Positions 42,012 through 52,292 of a DNA stretch of 64,000 nucleotides are shown piece after piece (position 1 is the stretch's first letter; the number at the start of each line of letters is the position of its first letter). The DNA lies in the NCBI RefSeq assembly GCF_013004595.1, contig NZ_JABEMC010000004.1:1-64000 (forward strand). Reading direction: 5' to 3'. The notes below the pieces were generated by a model, which saw only the letters and a program-made list of their open reading frames with translations, ran no database searches and had not been told where the DNA came from. The translations under genes were made by a program, and so were the position numbers. The stretch comes from Brevibacterium luteolum. Lineage in GTDB: Bacteria; Actinomycetota; Actinomycetes; Actinomycetales; Brevibacteriaceae.

Positions 42012-43160
42012 TCAGCCCTCGCCTCCGGCGTCGTCACTGGGGTTGTTCTTGCGGTGCTCGCGCAGCCAGACGCGGTACTCTTCGACGTTCTTCTGGTGGT
42101 CGGCGTACGTCTCGGCGTACTTCGTCTCACCGGTGTCGGGGTTGACGGCGACGAAGAACAGCCAGTTGCCGTCGGCGGGGTTCTGCGCGGCTTCGACTGC
42201 TTCGGCACTCGGTGAGTTGATCGGTCCCGGCGGCAGTCCGGTGTGCTTGTAGGTGTTGTAGGGGTTGTCGGATTCGCGCTCCTCCTGCGTGGTGGTCAGG
42301 TCGGAGCGCGCGCCGTGGATGTAGCTGACGGTCGCGTCGGACTGCAGCGCCTGGTCCTTGTCGATGCGGTTGAGGAACACGCGGGCGACCTTGGCCCGGT
42401 CTTCGGGGTTGCCGGGGGCTTCGACCTGCACGATGCTCGCCAGGGTGAAGACCTCATTGACCTTCTCCGCAGGGATGCCGATCTCGTCGATCTCCGCTTT
42501 GGTCTTGTCGACCATCTCCTGGACCATCTGCTCGGCGGTCATCTTCGGCTTGATCTCATAGGTCGCCGGGTACAGATAGCCTTCGAGGTTGGGAGCCTCG
42601 ATGTCGAGTCCGTAGTCGGCTGGCTTCTTGTCGTCGATCGCCTCGTTGATCGAGGACTCGTCCATGCCGGAGTCGAGCATCCGGCCCTTGATCTGCTTGA
42701 TGCTGAAGCCCTCGGGGATGGCCAGGCGCTGGTTGACCAGCGGGTCGATGAGCGCTTCGACGGCGGCTGCGGAGCTCATCTGCTTACGCATCGTGAAGTC
42801 CCCGGCCTGGATGACGGCGTCGCGCTTCTCGATCTCGTCGAGGAAGGGCTTCGAGGACATGATGACGTCCTGTTCGACGAGGTGGTTGGCGACCTCGCGG
42901 GCGGAGCTGCCGGGCATGACCGTGATGACGATCTCGTCTGTGCCCTCACCTTCGTAATCGCCTTTCTCGGCGAAGATCTCCGAGACCACTCCAGTAGCGG
43001 TGGAGAAGGCGACGGCGCCGACGACGCCGAGAACGAGGACACAGGCGGTGAGGATAGTGACGGTGCGCCTGCGGCGCATCATCTGCCGGCGGCGTTTGGC
43101 GCGCAGTTCCTGACGGGAGAGACCGTCATCGGTTGCGTCGAACTCCTCGGACAGGTTCAC
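42012..43160 (-). CDS. mltG: Endolytic murein transglycosylase
   Basis: 382-residue YceG-family cell wall enzyme that cuts nascent glycan strands. A cytoplasmic basic N-terminus (RAKRRRQMMRRRR) precedes a single membrane helix at about residues 33-55; a LysM-like region and the catalytic YceG domain lie outside. The active-site motif is LASIVQVEAPGNPEDRAKVA, retaining the catalytic Glu in VEA, although the preceding Glu of the usual IVEKE is Gln. Also NTYKHTGLPPGPINSP. Coupled with ruvX and aroE as in many actinobacteria. Confidence 0.94.
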   Translation of the reverse strand: MNLSEEFDATDDGLSRQELRAKRRRQMMRRRRTVTILTACVLVLGVVGAVAFSTATGVVSEIFAEKGDYEGEGTDEIVITVMPGSSAREVANHLVEQDVIMSSKPFLDEIEKRDAVIQAGDFTMRKQMSSAAAVEALIDPLVNQRLAIPEGFSIKQIKGRMLDSGMDESSINEAIDDKKPADYGLDIEAPNLEGYLYPATYEIKPKMTAEQMVQEMVDKTKAEIDEIGIPAEKVNEVFTLASIVQVEAPGNPEDRAKVARVFLNRIDKDQALQSDATVSYIHGARSDLTTTQEERESDNPYNTYKHTGLPPGPINSPSAEAVEAAQNPADGNWLFFVAVNPDTGETKYAETYADHQKNVEEYRVWLREHRKNNPSDDAGGEG

Positions 43161-43161
43161 C

Positions 43162-43638
43162 TCAGGGCTCCTCGGTCGTGTCGATGGGGCTGCCGGCGGG
43201 CTGGCCGGTACGCTTCTCCTGATCGATCGCCGCCTGCAGGATCATCACCGCTGCAACAGAATCGACGATCTCGCGTCTCTGGCGCGAGCTTCTGCCAGCT
43301 GACTGTAACACGCCGTGTGCCTGGGTTGTGGTGAATCGCTCATCGACTTCGCGGACCGGAATGTCGGTCTGACCTGCAAGGACCCGTGCGAAGCAGCGGG
43401 CGGCCTCGGCTGAGGCGCGCTGCTGGCCGTCGAGTGAGGTCGGCAGTCCGGTGATGATCTCGATCGGCTCGTGCTCGGCGATGAGCGCATGCATCTCGGT
43501 GAGCGCGCGCTCATCGCCGTCGCGCCGGTACACGGTGGTCAGCGGCGTGGCGAGGATCCCGTCGGGATCGCACTGGGCCACGCCGATGCGCACCGAGCCG
43601 ATGTCGAGGGCGAGCCTGCGGCCGCGGCGGAACGCCAC
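43162..43638 (-). CDS. ruvX: Holliday junction resolvase-like protein YqgF/RuvX
   Basis: 158-residue RNase H-fold protein linked to pre-16S rRNA processing and proposed resolvase activity. Motifs: LALDIGSVRIGVAQCD at the N-terminus, EIITGLPTSLDG, and VDERFTTTQAHGVL. The GTG start shares one base with the alaS stop. Confidence 0.93.
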   Translation of the reverse strand: MAFRRGRRLALDIGSVRIGVAQCDPDGILATPLTTVYRRDGDERALTEMHALIAEHEPIEIITGLPTSLDGQQRASAEAARCFARVLAGQTDIPVREVDERFTTTQAHGVLQSAGRSSRQRREIVDSVAAVMILQAAIDQEKRTGQPAGSPIDTTEEP

Positions 43639-46295
43639 TAGGCGGCTCCGAGTTCGCGGCGCAGTGCGGCCAGTGCCTCCGGCGCCTTGCTCATGTCGGT
43701 TCCTCCGCCCTGGGCGAGGTCGGGCCGGCCGCCGCCTCCGCCGCCGAGGATCTGGCAGGCGGTCTTGACGAGGTCGCCGGCCTTGTATCCGGCCTCGCGT
43801 GCGGCGTCGTTGAGTCCGACGACGACGCTGGGCTTGCCGCCGGCGTTGCCGATCGCAGCGACGACGGCAGCTTCGGAGCCGAGGCGGTTGCGCACGTCCT
43901 GGACGAAGGAGCGCACGTCATCGCCGGAGGAGACTTCGCCGAGTTCGGTGCCGCTGAAGACGATCTCACCGATCCGCTCGGCGGACTGCACAGCCGAGCC
44001 GGCAGCGGCGAGCACCTGCTGCTGGTTGAGCTTGGCGATGGTCCGCTCAGCTTCCTTGATCTTGGCCAGCAGTCCGGAGACGCGGTCGATGACGTCGGGG
44101 CCGGGCACCTTGAGCATGTCGGACAGGGACTGCACGATCGTGCGCTCCTTGGCCAGTTCGCGGAAGGCGCTCAGGCCGACAGTCGCCTCGATGCGGCGGG
44201 TGCCGGAGCCGACGGATGCCTCGGAGACGACCGAGATCGGGCCGACCTCGGTGGTGCGCAGCACGTGGGTGCCGCCGCACAGCTCACGGGAGAACGGGCC
44301 GCCGATGTCGACGACGCGCACGATGTCCGGATACTTCTCACCGAACAGGGCCAGAGCGCCGGAGCGTTTGGCGTCTTCGAAGGGCATGTACTCATACGCC
44401 ACGTCAAGGTTGTCGCGCACCGCGATGTTGGCCGCATCCTCAATCTCTGCGCGGGCGGCAGCAGAAGGTGCTTCTGGGAAGGAGTAGTCGAAGCGCATGT
44501 AGCCGGGCTGGTTGAGCGAGCCGGCCTGCACGGCGTTCGAGCCGAGCACCTCGCGCAGCGCGGCGTGGATGAGGTGGGTGGCCGAGTGGGCCTGGGCGGC
44601 CTGGAAGCGGTGGCCGGCATCGACTTCGGCGTGCACTTCAGATCCCGGGTGCAGGGCGCCTTCGACGATGCGCACCCGGTGGGCCGGCAGACCCTTGAGC
44701 GGGTTCTGGACATCGAGGACCTCGGCGACGAAGGCGTCACCGCGGATGATGCCGATATCGGCCTTCTGACCACCCGATTCGGCGTAGAAGGGGGTGACGT
44801 CGAGGACGAGGTCGACTTCGTCTCCGGACTCAGCGGCCTCGACGCTCTCCCCTGCTGCCACCACGCCGCGGATGCGGGAGTCAGCGGTGAGGTTGTCGTA
44901 GCCGATGAATTCGGTCGAGCCCTCTTCGAGCAGCGCGGAGTACGCCGACAGATCGGTGTGCATGCCGCCCTTGCGGGCCTTGGCATCGGCCTTGGCGCGC
45001 TGGCGCTGTTCGGCCATGAGCGCGGCGAAGCCCTCCTCGTCGACGGACACGCCGTGCTCGGCTGCCATCTCGAGGGTCATGTCGATCGGGAAGCCGTGCG
45101 TGTCATGCAGGGCGAAGGCCACGTCGCCGCTGATGGTGCCGCCTTCGCCGACGGCGTCGACGGAGCGGCCGAGCAGCTGGGTGCCGGATTCGAGGGTGCG
45201 CAGGAACGCGGTCTCCTCGGCATAGGCGATGCGCGAGATCCGGTCGAAGTCGGTCTCCAGCTCCGGGTAGGAGTCCTTCATCGCATCCTTCGACACCGGC
45301 AGCAGGGTCGGCAGCACCGGCTCGGTGACGCCGAGCAGGCGCATCGCACGCACCGCACGGCGCAGCAGGCGGCGCAGGATGTAGCCGCGGCCTTCGTTCG
45401 AGGGGCGCACGCCGTCGCCGATGATGATGAGGGCGGAGCGGACGTGGTCGGCGACGACGCGCATGCGGACATCGTCTTCTTCGCTGTCACCGTACTTTCG
45501 GCCCGAGAGCTTCGAGGCGGCCTCGATGACAGGGTAGACCTCGTCGATCTCGTACATGTTCTCGACGCCCTGCTTGAGGAAGGCCACGCGCTCCAGGCCC
45601 ATGCCGGTGTCGATGTTCTTGGCCGGAAGTTCCTTCTCGATGGTGAAGTCGACCTTCGAACGGACCTCGGAGAGTGCGAACTCCATGAACACGAGGTTCC
45701 AGATCTCGATGTAGCGGTCCTCGTCGGCGACCGGTCCGCCTTCGACGCCGTAGGCCGGGCCGCGGTCGTAGTAGATCTCCGAGCAGTAGCCGCCGGGGCC
45801 GGGCTGGCCGGTGTGCCAGAAGTTGTCCTCGTTGCCGCGGGTCTGGATCCGCTCGGCCGGGATCGAGGTGTTCTCCAGCCACAGGTCGATGGTCTCGGCG
45901 TCATCGGCGTGCACGGTCGCCCACAGCCGGTCGGGGTCGAAGCCGAGGCCGCCGTCCTCTTCTGAGTTCGTCAGCAGTCCCCAGGCGAAGCGGATGGCGT
46001 CGTCCTTGAAGTAGTCGCCGAAGGAGAAGTTGCCGTTCATCTGGAAGAACGTGCCGTGGCGGGTGGTCTTGCCGACCTCTTCGATGTCCTGGGTGCGCAC
46101 GCACTTCTGCACGCTGGTCGCCCGCGGGTATGGGGCTGGTTCGCGGCCGGAGAGGTATGGAATGAACTGCACCATGCCGGCGATGTTGAACAGGATCGTC
46201 GGGTCGCTGCTGATCACCGACGCGGACGGCACGACGGTGTGGCCGTTGGCGGCGAAGTACTCGAGCCAGCGCCGTTTGATCTCTGCAGTCTTCAT
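43638..46295 (-). CDS. alaS: Alanyl-tRNA synthetase
   Basis: 885-residue class II synthetase with aminoacylation domain (residues 1-450; includes FFQMNGNFSFGDYFK and the CGGTH editing site later), an editing domain with the zinc motif HSATHLIHAAL and CGGTHVLR, and a C-terminal DHHA1-like domain ending VKTACQILGGGGGGRPDLAQ. Full family length. ATG start with AAAGG upstream. First gene of the alaS-ruvX-mltG-aroE series. Confidence 0.97.
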   Translation of the reverse strand: MKTAEIKRRWLEYFAANGHTVVPSASVISSDPTILFNIAGMVQFIPYLSGREPAPYPRATSVQKCVRTQDIEEVGKTTRHGTFFQMNGNFSFGDYFKDDAIRFAWGLLTNSEEDGGLGFDPDRLWATVHADDAETIDLWLENTSIPAERIQTRGNEDNFWHTGQPGPGGYCSEIYYDRGPAYGVEGGPVADEDRYIEIWNLVFMEFALSEVRSKVDFTIEKELPAKNIDTGMGLERVAFLKQGVENMYEIDEVYPVIEAASKLSGRKYGDSEEDDVRMRVVADHVRSALIIIGDGVRPSNEGRGYILRRLLRRAVRAMRLLGVTEPVLPTLLPVSKDAMKDSYPELETDFDRISRIAYAEETAFLRTLESGTQLLGRSVDAVGEGGTISGDVAFALHDTHGFPIDMTLEMAAEHGVSVDEEGFAALMAEQRQRAKADAKARKGGMHTDLSAYSALLEEGSTEFIGYDNLTADSRIRGVVAAGESVEAAESGDEVDLVLDVTPFYAESGGQKADIGIIRGDAFVAEVLDVQNPLKGLPAHRVRIVEGALHPGSEVHAEVDAGHRFQAAQAHSATHLIHAALREVLGSNAVQAGSLNQPGYMRFDYSFPEAPSAAARAEIEDAANIAVRDNLDVAYEYMPFEDAKRSGALALFGEKYPDIVRVVDIGGPFSRELCGGTHVLRTTEVGPISVVSEASVGSGTRRIEATVGLSAFRELAKERTIVQSLSDMLKVPGPDVIDRVSGLLAKIKEAERTIAKLNQQQVLAAAGSAVQSAERIGEIVFSGTELGEVSSGDDVRSFVQDVRNRLGSEAAVVAAIGNAGGKPSVVVGLNDAAREAGYKAGDLVKTACQILGGGGGGRPDLAQGGGTDMSKAPEALAALRRELGAA

Positions 46296-46394
46296 GCGAA
46301 CCTTTCGAAACTGTTGCGGGGTCAGGCGGGAGGCGATGACGGCCGGTGGCCGGCGCCTCGGGCGCGGAGCGTTCCTCCTGCGCCATCATACAAA

Positions 46395-46432
46395 CCTGCC
46401 CGGGCATTCGCAGTGGCGAACACCCGGGCAGG
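46395..46432 (-). terminator. Rho-independent terminator of rpsD
   Basis: Perfect 10-bp stem CCTGCCCGGG / CCCGGGCAGG around an 18-base loop that itself pairs partly (TTCGC/GCGAA). On the minus strand it is followed directly by TTTGTATGA. It lies 32 bases after the rpsD stop. Confidence 0.88.
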
Positions 46433-46464
46433 AGGTGCTGCGCAGCGTCTGCGCAGACGGTGGA

Positions 46465-47091
46465 TCAGCGTGAGTAGTACTCGACCACGAGCTGGATGTC
46501 ACAGGTGATCGGAACCTCTTCTCGCTTCGGGCGGCGCAGCAGCGTCGCCTGCAGGGCTTCGAGGTCGACCTTGAGGTAGCCCGGGACGGCCGGCAGGACG
46601 TCGCGGTGACCACCGGCAGCGGCGATCTGGAAGGGCTCCATCTCAGCGGACTTCTGGTGGACGTGGATCATCTGGCCTTCCTTGACGCGGAAGGACGGAC
46701 GATCGACGCGCTGGCCGTCGACCATGATGTGACGGTGGACGACGAACTGGCGGGCCTGCTGGATGGTGCGGGCGAAGCCGGCGCGCAGCACGAGGGCGTC
46801 GAGACGCATCTCGAGGAGCTCGACGAGGTTCTCACCGGTCAGGCCCTGCTCGCGGCGGGCCTCCTTGTAGACCTTGAGCATCTGGGCTTCGCGGATGTTG
46901 TACTGGGCGCGCAGACGCTGCTTTTCCTTCAGGCGGACCGAATAGTCGCTGTCGTTGCGGCGGCGGGCGCGGCCGTGCTCACCGGGCGGGTACGGGCGGC
47001 GCTCGAAGTACTTCTCGGCCTTCGGAGTCAGCGGCAGACCCAGGGACCGCGAGAGGCGGACCTGGCGGCGCGAACGTGCGGGTGCAGGCAT
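46465..47091 (-). CDS. rpsD: 30S ribosomal protein S4
   Basis: 208-residue primary 16S rRNA-binding protein. The N-terminal domain begins [19 protein letters not shown] and the S4 RNA-binding domain is [21 protein letters not shown]. The N-terminal region has no cysteines, so this is the zinc-independent (C-minus) form. The ATG at 47091 has AAAGG nine bases upstream; a TTG three codons earlier overlaps that site. Here it is a single-gene unit rather than part of the alpha operon. Confidence 0.96.
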   Translation of the reverse strand: MPAPARSRRQVRLSRSLGLPLTPKAEKYFERRPYPPGEHGRARRRNDSDYSVRLKEKQRLRAQYNIREAQMLKVYKEARREQGLTGENLVELLEMRLDALVLRAGFARTIQQARQFVVHRHIMVDGQRVDRPSFRVKEGQMIHVHQKSAEMEPFQIAAAGGHRDVLPAVPGYLKVDLEALQATLLRRPKREEVPITCDIQLVVEYYSR

Positions 47092-47260
47092 GGATGCCAA
47101 CCTTTCGTGTTTCTTCTGCCTCGGCTGATCCCGCGCGTGCGGGTGTCTCGGTCAGCGTGGGAGGCTGCTGTTTCCGCGTATGGAAAGAGGATCGGCTCCG
47201 CGAGACCGGAGCCCATCGACCGCCCTGCAGCCGATTTCGGCCAGGCACAGCACCGCACTA

Positions 47261-47290
47261 CCTTACCGGCTGGCAGGCGGGCGGGGCAAA
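47261..47290 (-). promoter_or_regulatory. Promoter of rpsD
   Basis: TTGCCC (47285-47290) and TAAGGT (47261-47266) separated by 18 bases on the minus strand. It starts about 15 bases after the end of the Roadblock gene and would give rpsD a leader of roughly 160 bases in which I see no known regulatory element. Confidence 0.55.
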
Positions 47291-47304
47291 TGGGTGAGCA
47301 GAGC

Positions 47305-47673
47305 TCAGACCTCCACCAGCTTGGCGATCTGGTTGACCTTGTGGCGGGCCAGGGCGAGGTTCGACCGCGACCGGTCGAGGACGAGGTAGATGAACGGGCC
47401 TTCGGTGTCGGATTGGTTGAGCACGGCGATGAGGTGGTAGGCCGTGCCGAGGGTGAGCATGATGTCCTCGATGCTGTCGTCGATGTCGAGGACTCTCATG
47501 GTGCGCAGCTTTGCGCGCACGACGTCGGCGTTGCCGGCTGCTGCGACGTTGAGGTCGAATCCGGGGTGTCCGCCGGTGGCCAGGGCCATGCCGGAGGAGA
47601 TGTCGACGATGGCTGCGCCAGTGGCGCCTTCGATGATGAGCATCTGCTGGATGAACGTGTCGATCTGCGACAT
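47305..47673 (-). CDS. Roadblock/LC7 domain protein
   Basis: 122-residue single-domain protein of the Roadblock/LC7 (MglB-like) superfamily, whose members dimerise and regulate small GTPases or ATPases. The pattern fits the fold: N-terminal helix MSQIDTFIQQMLIIEG, first strand ATGAAIVDISSGMALATGG, then a second helix-strand unit ending in YLVLDRSRSNLALARHKVNQI. The ATG at 47673 has AAGGAGAA eight bases upstream, so it is independently translated and intact. There is no Ras-like GTPase or DUF742 partner of the Streptomyces conservon type nearby; its only partner in sequence is the disrupted ABC ATPase directly upstream. Function unknown. Confidence 0.82.
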   Translation of the reverse strand: MSQIDTFIQQMLIIEGATGAAIVDISSGMALATGGHPGFDLNVAAAGNADVVRAKLRTMRVLDIDDSIEDIMLTLGTAYHLIAVLNQSDTEGPFIYLVLDRSRSNLALARHKVNQIAKLVEV

Positions 47674-47701
47674 GGGTGGGTTCTCCTTCTCGGCGGGCGC
47701 A

Positions 47702-48896
47702 TCGTCGGATGCCCAGCGATTCGATCGTTCGGACCACCTTCTGCAGTAGGCGCATGTCCTCGATGACCGACCCGGAGCCTGCCGCGTCTGCTCCCTGGAT
47801 CGAGGTGAGAGCCCCGCCGAGGGTGGCCGTCTCACCGCTGCCGATCTCGTCATCGCGGTCTGAGAGGTATCCGATCCTGTCGCGGAGAGCATCGACCACG
47901 CCGTTGAGACGGACGTCGACGCCGTCGATGAGCATGCGTCCATCGGTGAGGCTGTCGGCGCCGACGAGCAGCGCGACAAGTTCTGCGATTCCCAAGCGGC
48001 GCAGCCCGGTGATGCCGAGGACCTCCCCGGCGCGGATGTCGAGATTGACCGGTGCGAGACCGCGCGTGCCGACGGCATCGCGCAGCTCCATGAGCGACCC
48101 TCCGCTGTGTGCCGGAGCTGGGCGCCGGCGCTGTTCGAAGGTGCCGCCGAACAGGGAGGTGAACAGCGCGGTGCTCGTCGCGGCTCCCTGCTGCAGTTCG
48201 CTCACGAGTCGGCCCTCCCGGATGACGAGCACACGGTCGGCCAGCGCCGCGACCTCGTCGAGGCGGTGGGAGATGCTGACGATGGCCCGTCCTTCGGCAG
48301 CCAGCTTGTTCGCCAGCGCGTGGAACAGGGGATCTCGTGGTCGTTGAAGGTTGCGGTGATCTCGTCGAGGAGGATGAGCTGTGTTTCTGCGTACGCCAGG
48401 CGCAGCAGTTCGACGACAGTGATGTCGGCCCGTTCCAAATCCCCGAGGCGTTCGAGCTGGTCGAGGTCGCTGCCGTAGTCCGCCAGAGCCTGGCGAGCGA
48501 ACTCGAGCTGACGCTCGGTGGTGAGGCTGGCTCGGTAGGTCTCGCGCACAAGCGCCTCAGCAACGGTGAGGCGCGGGTCGATGCTCAGGCGCTGGGTGAC
48601 GATGCCGACGCCGGCGGCCCGGGCTTCGGCACGGTCGGCTGGACGGTAGATCTCGCCGGCCAGGTGCATCTCTCCCGATGTCGGCGGCTTGAGGCCGGCC
48701 AGCAGGTCGAGGAGAGTCGTCTTGCCGGCGCCGTTGCGGCCGATGAGGCAGACGATCTCGCCGCGGGTGATGTCGAATCCGACGCTATCGAGAGCTACGG
48801 TGGAGCCGTATGCTTGCGCAGTCCGCGCGCGCTCAGAAGGGTCTCGCTGTGCACAGTGGATCCTTGTGGGGTGTCGAGGGGAGGAACAGGGATCAT
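47702..48896 (-). pseudogene. ABC ATPase of the RbsA/MglA (CUT2) type, frameshifted
   Basis: Joining three frames gives a tandem ABC protein. It starts at ATG 48896, reads to LLSARGLRK in one frame, shifts near 48812 to AYGSTVALDSVGFDITRG, then has Walker A GRNGAGKTT, Q-loop GIVTQRLSIDPRLTVAEAL and Walker B LILLDEITATFNDHE, shifts again near 48330 to LFHALANKLAAEGRAIVSIS, HRLDE and VLVIREGRLVSEL, and continues into the start of a second nucleotide-binding domain (GEVLGITGLRRLGIAELVALL). Both shifts look like one-base deletions. The first domain lacks a normal LSGGQ signature (ITVVELLRLAY) and the second stops before its signature. No permease or binding protein is adjacent. It was probably non-canonical before it broke. 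Confidence 0.75.
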
Positions 48897-49005
48897 GCGT
48901 GCAGTCGGGGGATGGCATGACGGCACCTGCAGGAGCCTAGCAGGTGTCAGGCCACATGCGCGCGGTTTGCCACGGACGTTCATCCGCAGTTCGGAGAAGC
49001 AGGCG

Positions 49006-50442
49006 TCACTTTCCGGCGCGCAGCCGGGCGATCGCTGCCAGCCGTTCGGCCATGCCCTTCTCCGCGCCGTTGGCTGTCGGCGTGTAGTACTGGGCACCTG
49101 CCAGGGTCTCGGGCAGATGGTCTTGGGCGGCAACCGAATGCGGGTAACTGTGGGCGTATTTGTAACCGGCACCGTGTCCGAGGGCTTTCGCACCTGGGTA
49201 GTGGGCGTCGCGCAGGTGCAGGGGCACCTCGCCTGCCTTGCCGGCCTTGACGTCAGCGATCGCGGCGTCGATGGCGGTGTAGGAGGCGTTCGACTTCGGG
49301 GCGCACGCGAGGTAGACGACGGCTTCGGCCAGCGGGATGCGGCCCTCAGGCATGCCGATGCGCTCGACGGCGGTCTGGGCGGCCACGGCCAGCGGCAGGG
49401 CCTGCGGGTCGGCCATGCCGATGTCCTCGGCGGCGGCGATGACGATGCGCCGGGCGATGAACCTGGGGTCCTCACCGGCGACGATCATCCGGGCCAGGTA
49501 GTGCAGGGCGGCGTCGGGGTCTGAGCCGCGGATCGACTTGATGAACGCGGAGATGACGTCGTAGTGCTGGTCGCCTGCCCGGTCGTAGCGGACCACGGCC
49601 TGGTTGGCCGATTCCGCGGCCTGATCCCGGGTGATGGCGGTGGTCTCGTCGCTGCCGGAGGTGGCCCGCGCGCTGGCGGCGGCGGCTTCGAGGACGGTCA
49701 GCGCCCGCCGGCCGTCACCGGAGGCGACCTGGACGATGTAGTCGCGGGCGTCGTCATCGAGGGTGAAGGTGCCGGCCAGCCCCCGCGGGGATTCCAGCGC
49801 CCGGTCGATGAGTGCGGCCACCCCCTCGTCGGTCAGCGGTTTGAGGGTCAGGACGAGTGAGCGGGAGACAAGCGGGGCGATGACGGAGAACGACGGGTTC
49901 TCGGTGGTGGCGGCGATGAGCACGACGAGCCGGTTCTCCACGGCCGGCAGCAGGGCGTCCTGCTGGGCTTTGGAGAAGCGATGGATCTCATCGAGGAACA
50001 GCACGGTCGTGCGCTGGTAGAGCTCCCGGTCGTTGCGGGCGTTCTCGATGACCTGCCGGACGTCCTTGACGCCTGCGGTGATGGCTGAGAGTTCGACGAA
50101 CTTGCGGTTGGGGCTGTGCGAGATGACGTGGGCGATCGTCGTCTTGCCGACTCCGGGTGGGCCCCACAGGATCACCGAGGTGGCCCCGGCGCGAGCGCCG
50201 GTGCGGGCTTCGGCGAGCTGGTGCAGCGGTGAGCCGGGGGCGGTGAGGTGCTCCTGGCCGACGATCTCGTCGATGCTGCGCGGGCGCATTCGCACCGCCA
50301 GCGGGTCGAGTGCGCTGACACCGCTCAGGTCGTCTGGGTTCGGCGGTGCGGCGGTTTCTGCGGGCTCGGTGCCAGAGGCGGCCGCCGGTGCCTCGTCGGC
50401 ACCTGCAGCCGCCTCGTTGGCCGATGAGAACAGGTCGCTCAT
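49006..50442 (-). CDS. rarA: Replication-associated recombination protein A (RarA/MgsA)
   Basis: 478-residue AAA+ ATPase, clamp-loader related, acting at stalled forks. An Ala-rich, acidic N-terminal 35 residues precede the core. Walker [14 protein letters not shown], Walker [17 protein letters not shown], sensor [10 protein letters not shown], and the C-terminal MgsA tetramerisation region ([20 protein letters not shown], later [15 protein letters not shown]). The ATG overlaps the aspS stop by four bases. Confidence 0.95.
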   Translation of the reverse strand: MSDLFSSANEAAAGADEAPAAASGTEPAETAAPPNPDDLSGVSALDPLAVRMRPRSIDEIVGQEHLTAPGSPLHQLAEARTGARAGATSVILWGPPGVGKTTIAHVISHSPNRKFVELSAITAGVKDVRQVIENARNDRELYQRTTVLFLDEIHRFSKAQQDALLPAVENRLVVLIAATTENPSFSVIAPLVSRSLVLTLKPLTDEGVAALIDRALESPRGLAGTFTLDDDARDYIVQVASGDGRRALTVLEAAAASARATSGSDETTAITRDQAAESANQAVVRYDRAGDQHYDVISAFIKSIRGSDPDAALHYLARMIVAGEDPRFIARRIVIAAAEDIGMADPQALPLAVAAQTAVERIGMPEGRIPLAEAVVYLACAPKSNASYTAIDAAIADVKAGKAGEVPLHLRDAHYPGAKALGHGAGYKYAHSYPHSVAAQDHLPETLAGAQYYTPTANGAEKGMAERLAAIARLRAGK

Positions 50443-52217
50443 TCGTCCTCGGCGTCAGGGTCGTAGTCGACCCCGGCCTCGGCGCGCTGTTCGGCGGTGA
50501 TCGGCGCCGGGGCGTCGGTGAGCGGGTCGTAGCCGCCGCCGGTCTTGGGGAAGGCGATGACTTCGCGGATCGAGTCGGTGCCGGCGAGCAGGGCGACGAT
50601 GCGGTCCCAGCCGAAGGCGATGCCGCCGTGCGGGGGCGCACCGAAGCTCAGGGCTTCGAGCAGGAAGCCGAACTTCTCCTGCGCTTCCTCCTGCGTGATG
50701 CCCATGACGTCGAAGACGCGCTGCTGGACCTCGGGGCGGTGGATGCGCAGCGAGCCGCCGCCGATCTCGTTGCCGTTGCAGACGATGTCGTAGGCGCTGG
50801 CCAGAGCCGAGCCGGGATCAGTGTCGAAGGTGTCGAGGTATTCGGGCTTCGGGGCGGTGAAGGCGTGGTGGACGGCCGTCCACTTGCCTTCGCCCACAGC
50901 GACGTCACCGGCAGCCACGGCGTCCTCGGCCGGTTCGAAGACCGGGGCGTCGACGATCCACACGAACGACCAGTCGCCGTCCTTGATGAGGCCGGTGCGC
51001 TCGGCGATCTCGTTGCGGGCGGCACCGAGCAGTGCGCGAGCGACTGCCGGCTTGTCGGCAGCGAAGAAGATCGCGTCGCCGGGCTTGGCGCCGACCTTCT
51101 CGGCCAGGCCGGCCTTCTCCTCTTCGGAGATGTTCTTGGCCACCGGGCCGCCGAGGGTGCCGTCTTCGCCGATGAGCACGTAGGCCAGGCCCTTCGCGCC
51201 GCGCTGGCGGGCCCAGTCCTGCCAGCCGTCGAGCTGGCGGCGCGGCAGCGAGCCGCCGCCGGGGTAGACGACGGCGCCGACGTAGGGAGCCTGGAACACG
51301 CGGAACGGGGTGTTGGCGAAGTACTCGGTCAGGTCGGTCAGTTCGATGTCGAAGCGCAGGTCGGGCTTGTCGGTGCCGTAACGCTCCATCGCCTCCCAGT
51401 AGGGCATGCGCGGAATCGGCCGGTCGATGGTGTGACCGATAAGCTCCCACAGCGCGGCGAGGACGTCTTCGGCCAGGGCGATGATGTCGTCCTGTTCGAC
51501 GAAGGAGGCCTCGATGTCGAGCTGGGTGAACTCCGGCTGCCGGTCAGCGCGGAAGTCCTCATCGCGGTAGCAGCGGGCGAGCTGGTAGTAGCGTTCGATG
51601 CCGCCGACCTGCAGCAGCTGCTTGAACAGCTGCGGCGACTGCGGCAGCGCGTACCAGGAGCCGGGGCGCAGGCGGGCCGGGATGACGAAGTCGCGGGCGC
51701 CTTCAGGGGTCGAGCGGGTCATCGTCGGGGTTTCGACTTCGATGTAGCGGTGCTCATCGAGCACCCGGCGGGCGGCCTTGTTGGCTTCGGAGCGCAGGCG
51801 GATGATGCGGGCCGGTTCGCTGCGGCGCAAGTCGAGGTAGCGGTGCTTGAGGCGGACCTCCTCGCCGACGGTGCCGGAATCCTCGGCGTGGTCGGAGACC
51901 TGGAACGGCAGCGGCGCCGCCTGCGACAGCACGGTCACCTCGGTGTCGACGACCTCGATCTCACCGGTGGCCAGCTGGTCGTTGGTGTTTCCCTCCGGGC
52001 GGGCGGCGACGGTACCGGTGACCTGGATGACGGTCTCGTTGCGCAGCTTGTCGGCGACGTCCTCGCGCACGACGACCTGCACGATGCCCGATGAGTCGCG
52101 CAGGTCGATAAAGGCCACTCCCCCGTGGTCACGGCGCCGGTCGACCCATCCGGTGAGGGTGACGGTGCTGTCGATGTCGGGCGTGCCGAGGGTGGCCGCC
52201 TCACGGGTGCGTAGCAT
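50439..52217 (-). CDS. aspS: Aspartyl-tRNA synthetase
   Basis: 592-residue class II bacterial-type synthetase. An N-terminal OB anticodon domain ([20 protein letters not shown]), class II motifs including [20 protein letters not shown] and [19 protein letters not shown], a bacterial insertion GAD domain (about residues 285-410) and motif 3 [13 protein letters not shown]. The ATG at 52217 is chosen because AAGGAG lies nine bases upstream; in-frame starts farther up lack a site. Confidence 0.96.
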   Translation of the reverse strand: MLRTREAATLGTPDIDSTVTLTGWVDRRRDHGGVAFIDLRDSSGIVQVVVREDVADKLRNETVIQVTGTVAARPEGNTNDQLATGEIEVVDTEVTVLSQAAPLPFQVSDHAEDSGTVGEEVRLKHRYLDLRRSEPARIIRLRSEANKAARRVLDEHRYIEVETPTMTRSTPEGARDFVIPARLRPGSWYALPQSPQLFKQLLQVGGIERYYQLARCYRDEDFRADRQPEFTQLDIEASFVEQDDIIALAEDVLAALWELIGHTIDRPIPRMPYWEAMERYGTDKPDLRFDIELTDLTEYFANTPFRVFQAPYVGAVVYPGGGSLPRRQLDGWQDWARQRGAKGLAYVLIGEDGTLGGPVAKNISEEEKAGLAEKVGAKPGDAIFFAADKPAVARALLGAARNEIAERTGLIKDGDWSFVWIVDAPVFEPAEDAVAAGDVAVGEGKWTAVHHAFTAPKPEYLDTFDTDPGSALASAYDIVCNGNEIGGGSLRIHRPEVQQRVFDVMGITQEEAQEKFGFLLEALSFGAPPHGGIAFGWDRIVALLAGTDSIREVIAFPKTGGGYDPLTDAPAPITAEQRAEAGVDYDPDAEDE

Positions 52218-52292
52218 GGGGTGGAACTCCTTCATGGTGTGAGGATTCAGGTGACGGTCTGCGGGCACGGATGGTGTGCAGACTCTGCGCTT

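Noticed and set aside
44265-45965. Plus-strand open frame of 566 codons opposite alaS
   Set aside because: Antisense shadow; alaS motifs are all intact on the other strand.
47674-48078. Extended Roadblock protein starting further upstream
   Set aside because: Ser/Arg/Pro-rich shadow of the ABC sequence; the ATG at 47673 has an ideal ribosome binding site. A short linker before the ATG is mentioned under the ABC finding as an alternative only.
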